Below, in pieces: positions 8,725-18,100 of a stretch of 64,000 nt of DNA. Position 1 is the first letter of the stretch. Each line of letters begins with the position of its first letter. The translations under genes were made by a program, and so were the position numbers. The notes under the pieces are model-generated. The model was not told the DNA's origin and did not search any database. It was given only the letters and a program-made list of their open reading frames with translations. Source of the stretch: SXOA01 sp051004015 (GTDB lineage Bacteria > Planctomycetota > Planctomycetia > Pirellulales > Pirellulaceae); NCBI GenBank assembly GCA_051004015.1, contig JBPCKT010000047.1, positions 96,745 to 160,744 on the forward strand, read 5' to 3'.

Positions 8725-8858
8725 GGAGGGCTCAAACTTGCAAAAGTGACTGGGAACCCCTGTAGGCTGATGCTCCCAGGCAATCCTGTCAATACGCGGG
8801 TCCCGTGTCGCCATGTCAGCGGCTCGTTCGCCGGCTCGCCAGACCCTACAATGCGGAC

Positions 8859-9404
8859 ATGGAGAAATTCCACGCCACCACGATTCTCACCGTCCGCCAC
8901 GGCGGCAAAGTCGCCATCGGCGGCGACGGCCAGGTGACGCTCGGCACCGCCATCATGAAGGCGGACGCCATGAAAATCCGCCGGCTCAAGGAGGGGAGCG
9001 TGCTGTGCGGCTTCGCCGGCAGCAGCGCGGATGCCTTCGCCCTGCTGGAGCGGTTTGAGGCCAAGCTGAAGGATTTTCCCGGCAATGTGCCGCGGGCGGC
9101 GACGGAGCTGGCCAAGGAATGGCGGACCGACCGGGCCCTCCGCCGGCTGGAGGCCCTGATGATTGTCGCCGATGCCAAGAACTCGCTCCTGGTCAGCGGC
9201 ACCGGCGATGTTATTCAACCCACCGATGGCATCATCGGCATCGGCTCCGGCGGGAATTACGCGGTGGCCGCGGCCCGGGCTTTGCGGGCTCATTCGCAGC
9301 TTGCGGCGAGCGACATTGTCCGCGAGGCGCTTTCGATTGCCGCCGACATCGACATTTACACCAACAAAAATATCGTCGTGGAGGAACTTCCGTGCGGAAG
9401 CTGA
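8859..9404 (+). CDS. hslV: ATP-dependent protease peptidase subunit HslV
   Basis: HslV forms the two-ring peptidase of the HslUV (ClpYQ) protease. The 181-residue product begins MEKFHATTILTVRHG. The catalytic residue is an N-terminal Thr exposed by self-processing, so Thr7 (or Thr8) would be the nucleophile after loss of a six-residue propeptide, as in CodW-type members. AIGGDGQVT, LCGFAGSSADAF, KEWRTDRALRRLEA and GIGSGGNYA are family signatures. The gene overlaps hslU by 13 bases. Confidence 0.95.
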   Translation: MEKFHATTILTVRHGGKVAIGGDGQVTLGTAIMKADAMKIRRLKEGSVLCGFAGSSADAFALLERFEAKLKDFPGNVPRAATELAKEWRTDRALRRLEALMIVADAKNSLLVSGTGDVIQPTDGIIGIGSGGNYAVAAARALRAHSQLAASDIVREALSIAADIDIYTNKNIVVEELPCGS

Positions 9405-10750
9405 AAGGATCCGGCCCAGCCCCGATTGTGCCGCGGGATTTGACGCCGCGGGAAATCGTGGCGGAGCTGGACCGCTACATCGTGGGTCAGAACGACGCCA
9501 AGCGGGCGGTGGCCATCGCCATCCGCAATCGCTGGCGGCGGCAACATCTGCCCGAGGAGATGCGGCAGGAGGTTTCTCCGAAAAACATCCTGATGATTGG
9601 GCCCACCGGCGTCGGCAAGACGGAAATTGCCCGCCGCCTGGCGAAACTGACCGGGGCCCCGTTCATCAAAGTCGAGGCGACCAAATACACGGAGGTCGGC
9701 TACTACGGCCGCGACGTGGAAAGCATGGTTCGCGAGCTCGTCGAGAACGCCATCGGGCTGGTCAGGGCGGCCGAGCGGACCAAAGTCGAGGACGAAGCCA
9801 ACAAGCGGGTGGAAGAGCGGCTCCTCGACATGTTGCTAAAGGCCGGAAACGACGAAGAATCCGAGGACGAATCCCGCACCAAGGACCGCGAGAAGATGCG
9901 GGAGATGCTGCGGGCCGAGCTGCTCGAAAACGAAAAAGTCGAGCTGACGGTCGAGCATAAGGCGACGCCGGTGCTGGTCGGCGGCATGGGCATGGAGGGA
10001 ATGGATTTCGGCATTCAAGACCTGCTCGACAAGCTGCCGCTCCCCAAGCACACCTCCCGCCGCGAGCTGACCGTGGCCGAAGCCCGCCAGATTCTCTTGG
10101 AGCAGGAAACGGAGTCCCTCCTCGATCCCGACAAGGTCAATGCCGCGGCCGTCGAACTGGCGGAGAACGTCGGCATCATCTTCATCGACGAGCTCGACAA
10201 AATTGTGGCCAGCGATACCCGTGGTGCGGATGTTTCTCGCCAAGGAGTCCAGCGGGATTTGCTCCCCATCGTGGAAGGGACGCACATCCAATCCCGCTAC
10301 GGCCAGATACGGACAGACCACATCCTGTTCATCGCCGCGGGCGCGTTCCACAAGGCCAAACCCAGCGAACTGATGCCGGAGTTGCAAGGACGCTTCCCCA
10401 TTCGCGTCGAGCTGCAGGACCTGACCAAAGACGACTTCGTCCGCATTCTCAAGGAGCCGCAGAACTCGCTGACCAAGCAGTACACAGCGCTGCTGAACAC
10501 CGAAGGGGTCGAGCTGGAATTCGCCGAGGACGCGATTGACGCTCTGGCGGAGTTCGCCTTCCGGGTCAATCAAACCACGCAGAACATCGGCGCCCGGCGG
10601 CTGTACACAATTCTGGAACGATTGCTGGAGGACCTGAGCTTTGAAGCTCCGCACATGAAGATGGGGAAAGTGACCATCACGGCCGCGTATGTGCAGGAGA
10701 AGCTGGCGACGATTGCGGAAGATGAGGACCTGAGTAGGTACATTCTCTAA
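9392..10750 (+). CDS. hslU: ATP-dependent protease ATPase subunit HslU
   Basis: HslU is the AAA+ unfoldase that feeds substrates to HslV. The start is the GTG at 9392, inside the end of hslV, with GGAGGA just upstream, giving 452 residues (usual 440-465). It contains Walker A GPTGVGKT, the pore segment TKYTEVGYYGRDVESMV, a charged helical insertion (I domain, about residues 120-210), Walker B IIFIDELDK, and the sensor-2 region IGARRLYTILERLLED. The C-terminus EDEDLSRYIL matches the tail that inserts into HslV. The next gene begins 3 bases after the stop. Confidence 0.95.
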   Translation: MRKLKGSGPAPIVPRDLTPREIVAELDRYIVGQNDAKRAVAIAIRNRWRRQHLPEEMRQEVSPKNILMIGPTGVGKTEIARRLAKLTGAPFIKVEATKYTEVGYYGRDVESMVRELVENAIGLVRAAERTKVEDEANKRVEERLLDMLLKAGNDEESEDESRTKDREKMREMLRAELLENEKVELTVEHKATPVLVGGMGMEGMDFGIQDLLDKLPLPKHTSRRELTVAEARQILLEQETESLLDPDKVNAAAVELAENVGIIFIDELDKIVASDTRGADVSRQGVQRDLLPIVEGTHIQSRYGQIRTDHILFIAAGAFHKAKPSELMPELQGRFPIRVELQDLTKDDFVRILKEPQNSLTKQYTALLNTEGVELEFAEDAIDALAEFAFRVNQTTQNIGARRLYTILERLLEDLSFEAPHMKMGKVTITAAYVQEKLATIAEDEDLSRYIL

Positions 10751-10752
10751 TC

Positions 10753-12165
10753 ATGTTGCGAGTCCAAAGTTTACCACTCGTTGCGATGTTCCTCGCTTGC
10801 GGTTTCGCACCCGCGATTGCAGAAGAAGAACGGGTCGAGCGTCCCAACATTATTTTCATCCTGGCCGACGATCTCGGCTACGGCGACGTCGGTTGCTACG
10901 GCCAGAAGCGGATTCAAACGCCGCACATCGACCGCCTGGCGAAGGAGGGGATGCGGTTCACCGACTTCTACGCGGGCTCGACCGTCTGCGCCCCGTCTCG
11001 CTGCGTGCTGATGACTGGCTATCACACGGGTCACTGCTTGATTCGAGGCAACTCCAAGGACAACCTACGGCCGGAAGATGTGACGCTGGCCGAGGTGCTA
11101 AAGAGTGCGGGCTATGCGACGGCTCTGTACGGCAAGTGGGGGCTGGGGCACGAAGGGTCAAACGGAGTGCCGACGAAGCAGGGCTTTGACCATTTCTTCG
11201 GATATCTCGACCAGCATCATGCTCACAACTATTACCCGGCATTCCTGATGAAACAGGAAGCCCGGTTTCCGTTGCGAAATGAAGTCCCGCCGGGAGCGAC
11301 GGATTTCGGTAGCGGCGTAGCAAAGAAAAAGATTGATTACAGCCACGACCTGATTGCCGAGGAGGCGCTGCGGTTCCTTGGCTCTCAGAAATCAACCGTC
11401 GGTCCATTCTTCATGTACCTCGCCTTCACCACCCCGCACGCCAACAACGAGGCCGGCAAAGCGGGGATGGAAGTGCCGGACTACGGTCCTTATGCCCAAT
11501 CCGACTGGCCCGAGCCGCAGAAGGGGCATGCGGCGATGATTACGCGGATGGACGCCGATATCGGCCGCATTCTGGCCAACCTGAAGGAGCAAGGCGAGGA
11601 CGAAACGACTCTCATTCTCTTCTCCTCCGATAATGGCCCGCACCGAGAAGGAGGAGCCGATCCTGCCTTCAACGATTCCAACGGTCCGCTCCAAGGGACG
11701 AAAAGAGACCTCACTGACGGCGGCATTCGGGTCCCCTTCATTGCCCGCTGGCCCGGCAAAATTGCCGCCGGCAGTACCTCCCATTTCGTCAGCGGCTTTC
11801 AGGACATCCTTCCGACGCTGGCCGAATTGACCGGTGCCAGCGAAACAGTTCCGAAGGATATCGACGGCATTTCCATTCTGCCGACACTCCTTTCGCAATC
11901 GGAAAGGCAGAAACAGCACGACTATCTTTACTGGGCCTTCTACGAAGGAAACCGCGCCGGTCAGGCGGTCCGCATGGGCAACTACAAGGCTATCCAGCAG
12001 CCACTCGCCAGCGCAGTGCGGCTGTATGATGTGTCGCGCGACATTGGGGAAGAGAAGGATCTTGCCGCGGCGAAGCCGGATTTGGTAGCGAAGGCGAAGG
12101 ACGCGATGGCGAATGCGAAACGGCCAAGTGAGAAGTGGAAGTTCCCACTCCCCAAGACGAAATAG
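10753..12165 (+). CDS. Exported sulfatase (arylsulfatase type)
   Basis: A type I sulfatase that removes sulfate esters, probably from polysaccharides. The 470 residues begin with a Sec signal peptide (cut near AIAEE). IIFILADDLGYGDVGCYG supplies the metal-binding Asp pair, and CAPSR (Cys79) is the C-x-P-S-R site where Cys becomes formylglycine. GKWGLGHE and FSSDNGPH are further active-site segments. It begins 3 bases after hslU, so it may be on the protease transcript. It is the first of three sulfatases in this run and closest to the third. Confidence 0.92.
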   Translation: MLRVQSLPLVAMFLACGFAPAIAEEERVERPNIIFILADDLGYGDVGCYGQKRIQTPHIDRLAKEGMRFTDFYAGSTVCAPSRCVLMTGYHTGHCLIRGNSKDNLRPEDVTLAEVLKSAGYATALYGKWGLGHEGSNGVPTKQGFDHFFGYLDQHHAHNYYPAFLMKQEARFPLRNEVPPGATDFGSGVAKKKIDYSHDLIAEEALRFLGSQKSTVGPFFMYLAFTTPHANNEAGKAGMEVPDYGPYAQSDWPEPQKGHAAMITRMDADIGRILANLKEQGEDETTLILFSSDNGPHREGGADPAFNDSNGPLQGTKRDLTDGGIRVPFIARWPGKIAAGSTSHFVSGFQDILPTLAELTGASETVPKDIDGISILPTLLSQSERQKQHDYLYWAFYEGNRAGQAVRMGNYKAIQQPLASAVRLYDVSRDIGEEKDLAAAKPDLVAKAKDAMANAKRPSEKWKFPLPKTK

Positions 12166-12180
12166 TCTTCGAGGTGCGAC

Positions 12181-13638
12181 ATGACGAGACGTGCGCTGTT
12201 GGTTATGGGCACATTGTTCCTACTCTTGGGCGTAAACCTCAAATCATCTTCCGCTGACAATCGTCCCAACTTCCTCGTCATCCTTTGCGACGACCTCGGC
12301 TATGGGGACCTTGGGTGCTTTGGACATAGGAGCATCAAGACGCCGCATCTTGACAAGCTGGCGAGCCAGGGGATTCGCTTTACGGATTGCTACTCCGCTG
12401 CGCCGGTTTGTTCGGCGTCGCGAGCGGGGCTGATGACGGGGCGGACGCCGAGCCGCGTGGGAGTTTACGACTGGATTCCGCAGGGGCACGTGATGCACTT
12501 GCGGAAGGAGGAGGTGACAATTGCCACGCTACTCAAGCAGGCCGGCTACTCCACCTGCCATGTCGGCAAATGGCATCTCAACGGAAAATTCAATTCCAAC
12601 CAGCAGCCGCAGCCGGGGGACCACGGCTTTGAGCACTGGATGAGCACGCAGAACAACGCGGGCCCCTCGCACGAGAACCCCGTCAACTTCGTCCGCAATG
12701 GCCAGAAGGTGGGGCTGACGCAGGGCTACTCCTGCCAGGTGGTGGCGGAGGAATCGATTAAATGGCTGCGCGAAATCCGAGACCCCAAAAAACCGTTCTT
12801 CCAATTCGTTTGCTTCCACGAGCCGCACGAGCCGATTGCCTCGCCACCCGACCTGGTGGCCGAGTATCCCGATGCGAAGAAAGAAGGCGAAGCTCTTTAC
12901 TACGCCAACGTCTCCAATATGGACCGGGCGGTCGGCAAGCTCTTGAGATATTTGGACGAAGCGAAGCTGACGGAGAATACACTCGTCTTTTTCACGTCGG
13001 ATAACGGCCCGGAGACGCACCTCCGCTATCCCACCGGCTGGCGGTCGCATGGTTCGCCGGGTCCGCTCCGCGGGATGAAGCTGCACGTCTACGACGGCGG
13101 CATCCGCGTCCCCGGCATCCTCCGCTGGCCATCCCGCGTGAAAGCCGGCCAAACTAGCGGCCAGCCCATCTGCAACCTCGACCTGCTGCCGACGTTCTGC
13201 GAGCTCGCGGGCATTAAGCCGCCGCGGGACCGGCCACTCGACGGCGTCAGCCTGGTCTCCTTGCTCGATAACCAGCCGCTCGCCCGCACCCAGCCCCTCT
13301 TCTGGCATTACTACCGCTCCATCAGCGGTCCCAAAGCCGCGATGCGAATTGGCGACTACATGATTCTGGGTTCTTGGGAGGAAGAACAACTGCCATCCGG
13401 CACCGTGCAGAAGGGGGACATGGAGATTCTCAAGGGCAAGGAGCTCGTGGGATTCGAACTCTACAACCTCAAAGACGACATTGGCCAGCAGCGCAACCTG
13501 GCTCAAACAGAGCCGCAGCGTCTGGCCGAGATGCGGGACAAGCTGGTGAAACTCTACGCGGAGGTACAAAACGAAATGCCGGTATGGGATTTGCCAGTTC
13601 CCATGCCGCCCACCGTGAAGTCCAAAGACAAGAAGTAA
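12181..13638 (+). CDS. Exported sulfatase, CSASR variant
   Basis: A 485-residue type I sulfatase with an N-terminal signal peptide (MTRRALLVMGTLFLLLG). FLVILCDDLGYGDLGCFG gives the metal-site Asp residues. The nucleophile site reads CSASR (Cys77), with Ala in place of Pro, a tolerated variant of the formylglycine motif. GKWHLNGKF and FFTSDNGPETH follow. It is further from its two companions than they are from each other, which suggests a different sulfated substrate. It starts 15 bases after the previous stop. Confidence 0.92.
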   Translation: MTRRALLVMGTLFLLLGVNLKSSSADNRPNFLVILCDDLGYGDLGCFGHRSIKTPHLDKLASQGIRFTDCYSAAPVCSASRAGLMTGRTPSRVGVYDWIPQGHVMHLRKEEVTIATLLKQAGYSTCHVGKWHLNGKFNSNQQPQPGDHGFEHWMSTQNNAGPSHENPVNFVRNGQKVGLTQGYSCQVVAEESIKWLREIRDPKKPFFQFVCFHEPHEPIASPPDLVAEYPDAKKEGEALYYANVSNMDRAVGKLLRYLDEAKLTENTLVFFTSDNGPETHLRYPTGWRSHGSPGPLRGMKLHVYDGGIRVPGILRWPSRVKAGQTSGQPICNLDLLPTFCELAGIKPPRDRPLDGVSLVSLLDNQPLARTQPLFWHYYRSISGPKAAMRIGDYMILGSWEEEQLPSGTVQKGDMEILKGKELVGFELYNLKDDIGQQRNLAQTEPQRLAEMRDKLVKLYAEVQNEMPVWDLPVPMPPTVKSKDKK

Positions 13639-13655
13639 CTCCGCCAGCACGCTCG

Positions 13656-14558
13656 ATGAAAACCTGCGTCATTCTCAATCCCAATGCCGGAACCGCTCTC
13701 GCCCAGGAGCAACTCGCGGAGCATCTCCAGCGGCTGCCGGGACTGACGATTGCGGAGACCAAGGAGCCGGGGGATGCGCGGCGATTGGCTGCGGAGGCTG
13801 TGCAAAACGACTGCGACCTGGTCGTGGCGGCGGGAGGTGACGGTACTATCAACGAAGTGCTCAATGGACTAGCTGTGGACTTCGGTCGCGCCGCCTTCGG
13901 CATTCTGCCGCTGGGAACCGCCAACGACTTCGCCCGCACCATCAACGTTCCCGCGGACGTTCCGGCTGCCGTCGATATTCTTCTCGCGGACCAACGGGAG
14001 CAGGTCGATGTGATTCGCTACACCGGCGAGGAAACCCGCTACTTCCTCAACGCCTCCGCGGGCGGTTTCAGCGGCCTGGTGAATGAGGCCCTGACCGACG
14101 AGATGAAGCAAACCTGGGGGCCGCTCGCCTATCTCCGCTCCGCGGCCGGAGTCCTGCCGAATCTGACGGACTATCGCACCTTCATTGCCTGCGACGATGA
14201 ACCAGAAGAGAAGCTGCATCTTTACAACATGGTGGTCGCGAACGCACGCTACGTGGCCGGCGGCGTTCCCATCGCCCCCGAAGCCCAGCTCAACGACGGC
14301 CTGGCGGACATTGTCATCGTCCCTGCTGCATCCATGCTCGACTTGGCGGTTCTGGGTCCACAAATCTTGCTCGGTTCGCATCTCACCAGCGAGCTTGTAC
14401 TTTTCCGCCGGGCCCGCAAGGTTTCCGTCCGCAGCGAGCCGGGCATGTGGTTCAACGTCGACGGCGAGTTGATCGGCAATGTTCCGGCAACATTCGAAGT
14501 CCTGCCCCGCGTGCTGAAACTTATCGTCGGTCCGCCGGTCCCAATGGAAGTAACCTGA
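13656..14558 (+). CDS. Diacylglycerol/lipid kinase family protein (YegS/BmrU type)
   Basis: A 300-residue member of the DAGK catalytic family, which phosphorylates diacylglycerol or related lipids. The start is the ATG at 13656 (MKTCVILNPNAGTALA). Hallmarks are NPNAGTA, the nucleotide loop VVAAGGDGTINEVLNGL and GILPLGTANDFARTI. The C-terminal domain ends with the sandwich segment MWFNVDGELIGNVPATFEVLP. It sits between two sulfatase genes with gaps of 17 and 7 bases, so it is probably co-transcribed; why a lipid kinase is among sulfatases is not clear. Confidence 0.88.
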   Translation: MKTCVILNPNAGTALAQEQLAEHLQRLPGLTIAETKEPGDARRLAAEAVQNDCDLVVAAGGDGTINEVLNGLAVDFGRAAFGILPLGTANDFARTINVPADVPAAVDILLADQREQVDVIRYTGEETRYFLNASAGGFSGLVNEALTDEMKQTWGPLAYLRSAAGVLPNLTDYRTFIACDDEPEEKLHLYNMVVANARYVAGGVPIAPEAQLNDGLADIVIVPAASMLDLAVLGPQILLGSHLTSELVLFRRARKVSVRSEPGMWFNVDGELIGNVPATFEVLPRVLKLIVGPPVPMEVT

Positions 14559-14565
14559 GGCATCC

Positions 14566-15990
14566 ATGTCTTTCCGTCATCTGGCAATTGCCCTGCTCCT
14601 GGTCACGCTCGTATCGACTCAACTTTCCGCCGAAGAGCGCCGCCCCAACATCATCTTCATCCTGGCCGACGACCTCGGCCCCGGACATCTCGGCTGCTAC
14701 GGACAGAAGCAGATTGAGACGCCTCATATTGACCGCCTGGCAAAGGAGGGGCTGCGGTTCACGCAGGCCTATGCCGGCTGCACGGTCTGCGCTCCCAGCC
14801 GCAGCGTGCTGTTGACGGGGCTGCACACGGGACATTGCCCGGTCCGCAACAACGGCGGGCAGTATGTGATGCGGGATGAGGACGTGACCATCGCCGAAAT
14901 CCTGAAGTCCGCCGGCTACGCGACCGGTTGCTACGGAAAATGGGGCCAGGGGGACCACGGCAGCCCGGGGGAGGCCATCAAGCAGGGATTTGACGAGCAT
15001 TTCGGCTATTTGCATCAGACCCACGCCCATTTCTACTACCCGGAGTATCTCTGGAAGAACGACCACAAGTTCCCGCTGGAGGGAAACGTGGGCGGCAAGC
15101 ATGGCCAGTACGCGCACGACGTGATCATGCAGCGGGCCGAGGACTTCATCCGCCGCAATCAGGCCAAGCCGTTCTTCCTGTATCTCACGCCGACCATCCC
15201 GCATGTGGAGCTGGCGGTCCCCGAAGATTCGCTAGACAAATATCGGGGCAAATTTCCCAAGCAACTCATCGACGACCCGCGTCCCGGCTACATCGACGCC
15301 GAAGACGGCTATGCCACCTATGCCGCCATGATTTCGCGGCTCGATGACGGCGTCGGCCGCATCATGGAGCTGCTGAAGAAGTTGAAGCTGGACGAGAACA
15401 CCATCGTGTTCTTCTCCTCCGACAACGGCGCGCAAGGGAGCGGCGCCTGGCAGACGCTGATCACACAGTTCGACGGCACCGGCGGCCTCCGCGGCAGCAA
15501 GGGGGACATGTATGAAGGGGGCATCCGCACGCCGCTTTTGGTCCGCTGGCCGGGAAAAGTCAAAGCCGGCGACGTAACCGAGTTGGCCGCTTATTTTCCG
15601 GATGTTCTGCCAACGCTGGCCGAAGTTGCCCATGCGGAGATTCCTGCCAGGCTAAAGATTGACGGTCTTTCCATCGTCCCGGAACTACTCGGTGAGAAAG
15701 CAGCCGGCCGCGCACAGCCGCGGCACGAATTCCTGTACTGGGAACTCCCCGTAGGCAACAAAGGGGATCTCCAGCAGGCCGTGCGGATGGGGAACTGGAA
15801 GGCCGTGCGCCGCAAAAGTGCGTTGCCGCTGGAACTCTATGATCTGGCCGCGGATCCAAAGGAGACGAAAGACCTGGCGGCTGAGCAACCGGCGGTCGTG
15901 GATAAAATTGAGGAATTTCTCAAGACCTGCCGTGTGCCCGACCGGCCGCCGATTCCGGTGGAGTTGCCGCCGGGGAAGAAGTACGAGTAG
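14566..15990 (+). CDS. Exported sulfatase (arylsulfatase type)
   Basis: A 474-residue sulfatase with a signal peptide ending near TQLSAEE. The metal site is FILADDLGPGHLGCYG, the formylglycine site CAPSR (Cys75), and the later segments GKWGQGDHGSPG and FSSDNGAQGSG are typical. It resembles the sulfatase at 10753 closely over the first 100 residues (QIETPHIDRLAKEGLRFT against QTPHIDRLAKEGMRFT), so the two look like paralogues. It ends the co-directional run. No sulfatase-maturing enzyme gene is in the window. Confidence 0.92.
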   Translation: MSFRHLAIALLLVTLVSTQLSAEERRPNIIFILADDLGPGHLGCYGQKQIETPHIDRLAKEGLRFTQAYAGCTVCAPSRSVLLTGLHTGHCPVRNNGGQYVMRDEDVTIAEILKSAGYATGCYGKWGQGDHGSPGEAIKQGFDEHFGYLHQTHAHFYYPEYLWKNDHKFPLEGNVGGKHGQYAHDVIMQRAEDFIRRNQAKPFFLYLTPTIPHVELAVPEDSLDKYRGKFPKQLIDDPRPGYIDAEDGYATYAAMISRLDDGVGRIMELLKKLKLDENTIVFFSSDNGAQGSGAWQTLITQFDGTGGLRGSKGDMYEGGIRTPLLVRWPGKVKAGDVTELAAYFPDVLPTLAEVAHAEIPARLKIDGLSIVPELLGEKAAGRAQPRHEFLYWELPVGNKGDLQQAVRMGNWKAVRRKSALPLELYDLAADPKETKDLAAEQPAVVDKIEEFLKTCRVPDRPPIPVELPPGKKYE

Positions 15991-15993
15991 CGC

Positions 15994-16602
15994 CTATCCC
16001 AGCCGCTGGTAATCCTCCGGCGTATCAATGTCGCTAAACGCGGAACCTCCCGCGGGCTCGATGGAGTCGCACGGAACCTCTCGACTTTCGTACCGCAGCC
16101 GCAAGACATTGAGCCCTGAGGTCGCCGGCAGCGAAAAGACCTCGGTGGCCAGAGTCCACGGAAAGAGGACCGGATGGCCGCGCTTGCCCCCCAGCGTGGG
16201 AACCAGAATCATTGAGTGCTTGAGGTCATGAGCCGCGATGAGCGCATCGATCACCCGTGGCGACAGATTCGGCATATCCGCCGGCGCGAGCAGCCAGGCA
16301 TCCTCCACTGTGGGAGCGAAGTTGGCTTCTATGTGCCGCAAGCCATACTGCACCGAGTCTTTCATTTCCGGTGGGGCGATGGCCGGCGTCACGACTTCCG
16401 CGCCATGAATGCGGCAAATATCCCGCAAGTCACGATCATCCTGCCGGACGACGACGAAAACTTTGTCCATCTGGCTCGCCTTCCACGCTGCCAAGGTCTT
16501 CTCGATCAACGTCCCGCCATGCATCGGCAACAACAGCTTGGGCGCGCCCATCCGGGTGCTATTGCCGGCGGCGGGGATGATGGCGAAGAAGCGGGAAGAC
16601 AT
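15994..16602 (-). CDS. MocA-like nucleotidyltransferase
   Basis: A 202-residue NTP-transferase of the MocA/MobA group, which attaches CMP or GMP to molybdopterin. The N-terminus IIPAAGNSTRMGAPKLLLP is the nucleotide-binding loop, with Lys in GAPKLLLP, and LLAPADMPNLSP contains the metal-binding Asp. The gene begins 3 bases after the XdhC-like gene ends. That pairing favours MocA, which makes the cytosine dinucleotide cofactor for xanthine-dehydrogenase-type enzymes. Confidence 0.75.
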   Translation of the reverse strand: MSSRFFAIIPAAGNSTRMGAPKLLLPMHGGTLIEKTLAAWKASQMDKVFVVVRQDDRDLRDICRIHGAEVVTPAIAPPEMKDSVQYGLRHIEANFAPTVEDAWLLAPADMPNLSPRVIDALIAAHDLKHSMILVPTLGGKRGHPVLFPWTLATEVFSLPATSGLNVLRLRYESREVPCDSIEPAGGSAFSDIDTPEDYQRLG

Positions 16603-16604
16603 GC

Positions 16605-17678
16605 TTACACTTCGACGTTCTTGGGCCTTCCCGGCACCTGACCATTCAGATTACGGTGGGCGACCAGCTCCGCACAAATGCTGACGGCGATTTCGGGCAC
16701 GGTCTGGCTGCCGATGTCGATGCCGAGCGGGGCATGGACTTTCGCCAGCGACTCCGCGGAAATCCCTTCCGCCAAGAGGTCATCGAAGATCATTTTGATC
16801 TTCCGCCGGCTGCCGATGAGGCCGACGTAGCGAGCGCCGCGGTTGACGAGGTGCAGCAGCGCTTCCTCGTCGTGGTTGTGTCCGCGGGTCACTATCAGGC
16901 AGTAGGTGTCCGGCGAAATTTCGAGACTGGGCAGAACTTGATCGATATTGCCGGCAATCAGCCGTTGGGCCTTGGGAAACCGTTCGTGGGCCACGTACTC
17001 TTCCCGGTCGTCCACCACCCACAAATCAAAATCAAGCTGCACCGCCAGGTCTCCCACCGCCTTTCCCACGTGCCCGCCGCCGACAATCACCAGGCGGCAG
17101 CGGGGAAGGACCGGCAGGAAAGCGATGCCGCCTAACGCGTAGGGCCGCGGGCGGGAGACCAGGGGACGAAGTTGCAGCAAAACCGCGTCTGGCGGATGGC
17201 CTTCCGCGTGTAAGGACGACAGGCATGAGCCGGCGGCATCGAACAGGTAACTCGTCGGCGCTCTCAGCCCGCTCGCTTCAGCGTCGAAGACAATGGCTTC
17301 CGTCACACCCTGGCCGGCAGCAATCCGCTCGGCGAGCGTTTGAAAGTACCGCCTGCTCTCGTCGCCGCCAGAAATCGGCTCGACCAGGATTTGCATCCGC
17401 CCGCCGCAGATCAGGCCGTCGTCCCAGCCGTAATCGCTGTCGAGCTGGAACTTGCAGACTTCGCTCCGGTTTTCCTGGAGCAAGCCGAGGGCCCGCCGCT
17501 TGACCTCCGCCTCCACGCAGCCGCCGCCGAGGGTTCCCTGCTGCGAGCCATCCTCAAAGACCAACATGGTCGCTCCCGCCTTCTGCGGCGTGGAGCCCCG
17601 CGTTTCCACCAGGCGGCAATAGGCCAGCGGCGTCTGGGTTTCGAGGGCGGAAAGCAGGCGGCGGACAATGTCTCGCAT
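16605..17678 (-). CDS. XdhC/CoxI family molybdenum-enzyme maturation protein
   Basis: A 357-residue XdhC-type chaperone, which sulfurates and inserts the molybdenum cofactor into xanthine dehydrogenase or CO-dehydrogenase-type enzymes. The N-terminal XdhC_CoxI domain has VETRGSTPQKAGATM, GTLGGGCVEAEV and a Cys-containing LICGGRMQILVEP. The C-terminal Rossmann domain begins CRLVIVGGGHVGKAV and ends YVGLIGSRRKI. The downstream partner is MocA-like and a small monooxygenase lies 6 bases upstream. No molybdenum hydroxylase structural gene is present in the window. Confidence 0.88.
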   Translation of the reverse strand: MRDIVRRLLSALETQTPLAYCRLVETRGSTPQKAGATMLVFEDGSQQGTLGGGCVEAEVKRRALGLLQENRSEVCKFQLDSDYGWDDGLICGGRMQILVEPISGGDESRRYFQTLAERIAAGQGVTEAIVFDAEASGLRAPTSYLFDAAGSCLSSLHAEGHPPDAVLLQLRPLVSRPRPYALGGIAFLPVLPRCRLVIVGGGHVGKAVGDLAVQLDFDLWVVDDREEYVAHERFPKAQRLIAGNIDQVLPSLEISPDTYCLIVTRGHNHDEEALLHLVNRGARYVGLIGSRRKIKMIFDDLLAEGISAESLAKVHAPLGIDIGSQTVPEIAVSICAELVAHRNLNGQVPGRPKNVEV

Positions 17679-17684
17679 GAAGAG

Positions 17685-17996
17685 CTAACCCACTGGCTCC
17701 AGAATCTGCAAGGAGACTTTCTTCACAAAGTCCTTCACCTTGGGGCGGTACGCCATCATGTGCGGCGCGATGAGGTGTGTCTCCAGGGCGGCCACGCTCT
17801 CCCATTTTTCCACGACCACGACGACATCATCCCGCAGCGGCCCCTGCACCGGCAAATGCGTGGCGTGATCGACCGACGGAAAGTACTCCAGGCACCCTTT
17901 TTCCGCGAGCACCAGCGGCACGAGTTTGCGGAACTCCGCCAGGAACTCCGCACGCTTGCCGCCATTGAGCTCAATCGAAGCCAGCACGACAATCAT
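17685..17996 (-). CDS. Small antibiotic-biosynthesis-monooxygenase (ABM) domain protein
   Basis: A 103-residue ABM-fold protein (YgiN-like). The ATG at 17996 has a good GGAGGAC ribosome site and begins MIVVLASIELNGGKRAEF. Typical elements are FRKLVPLVLAEKGCLEYFPS and VVEKWESVAALETHLIAPHM. Such dimeric proteins act as quinol monooxygenases or small-molecule sensors. It appears to be the first gene of a three-gene transcript with xdhC- and mocA-like genes; the start faces the arsM-like gene across 104 bases. Confidence 0.8.
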   Translation of the reverse strand: MIVVLASIELNGGKRAEFLAEFRKLVPLVLAEKGCLEYFPSVDHATHLPVQGPLRDDVVVVVEKWESVAALETHLIAPHMMAYRPKVKDFVKKVSLQILEPVG

Positions 17997-18100
17997 GGAG
18001 TCCTCCCGCACAATGAACACCCGCTTGCCCTCTTATTGTGAAGCCGCCCCAGTGGCGGAACAATAGGGCATTGTCCGCAGTATCACCTGAGCATTTCGCC

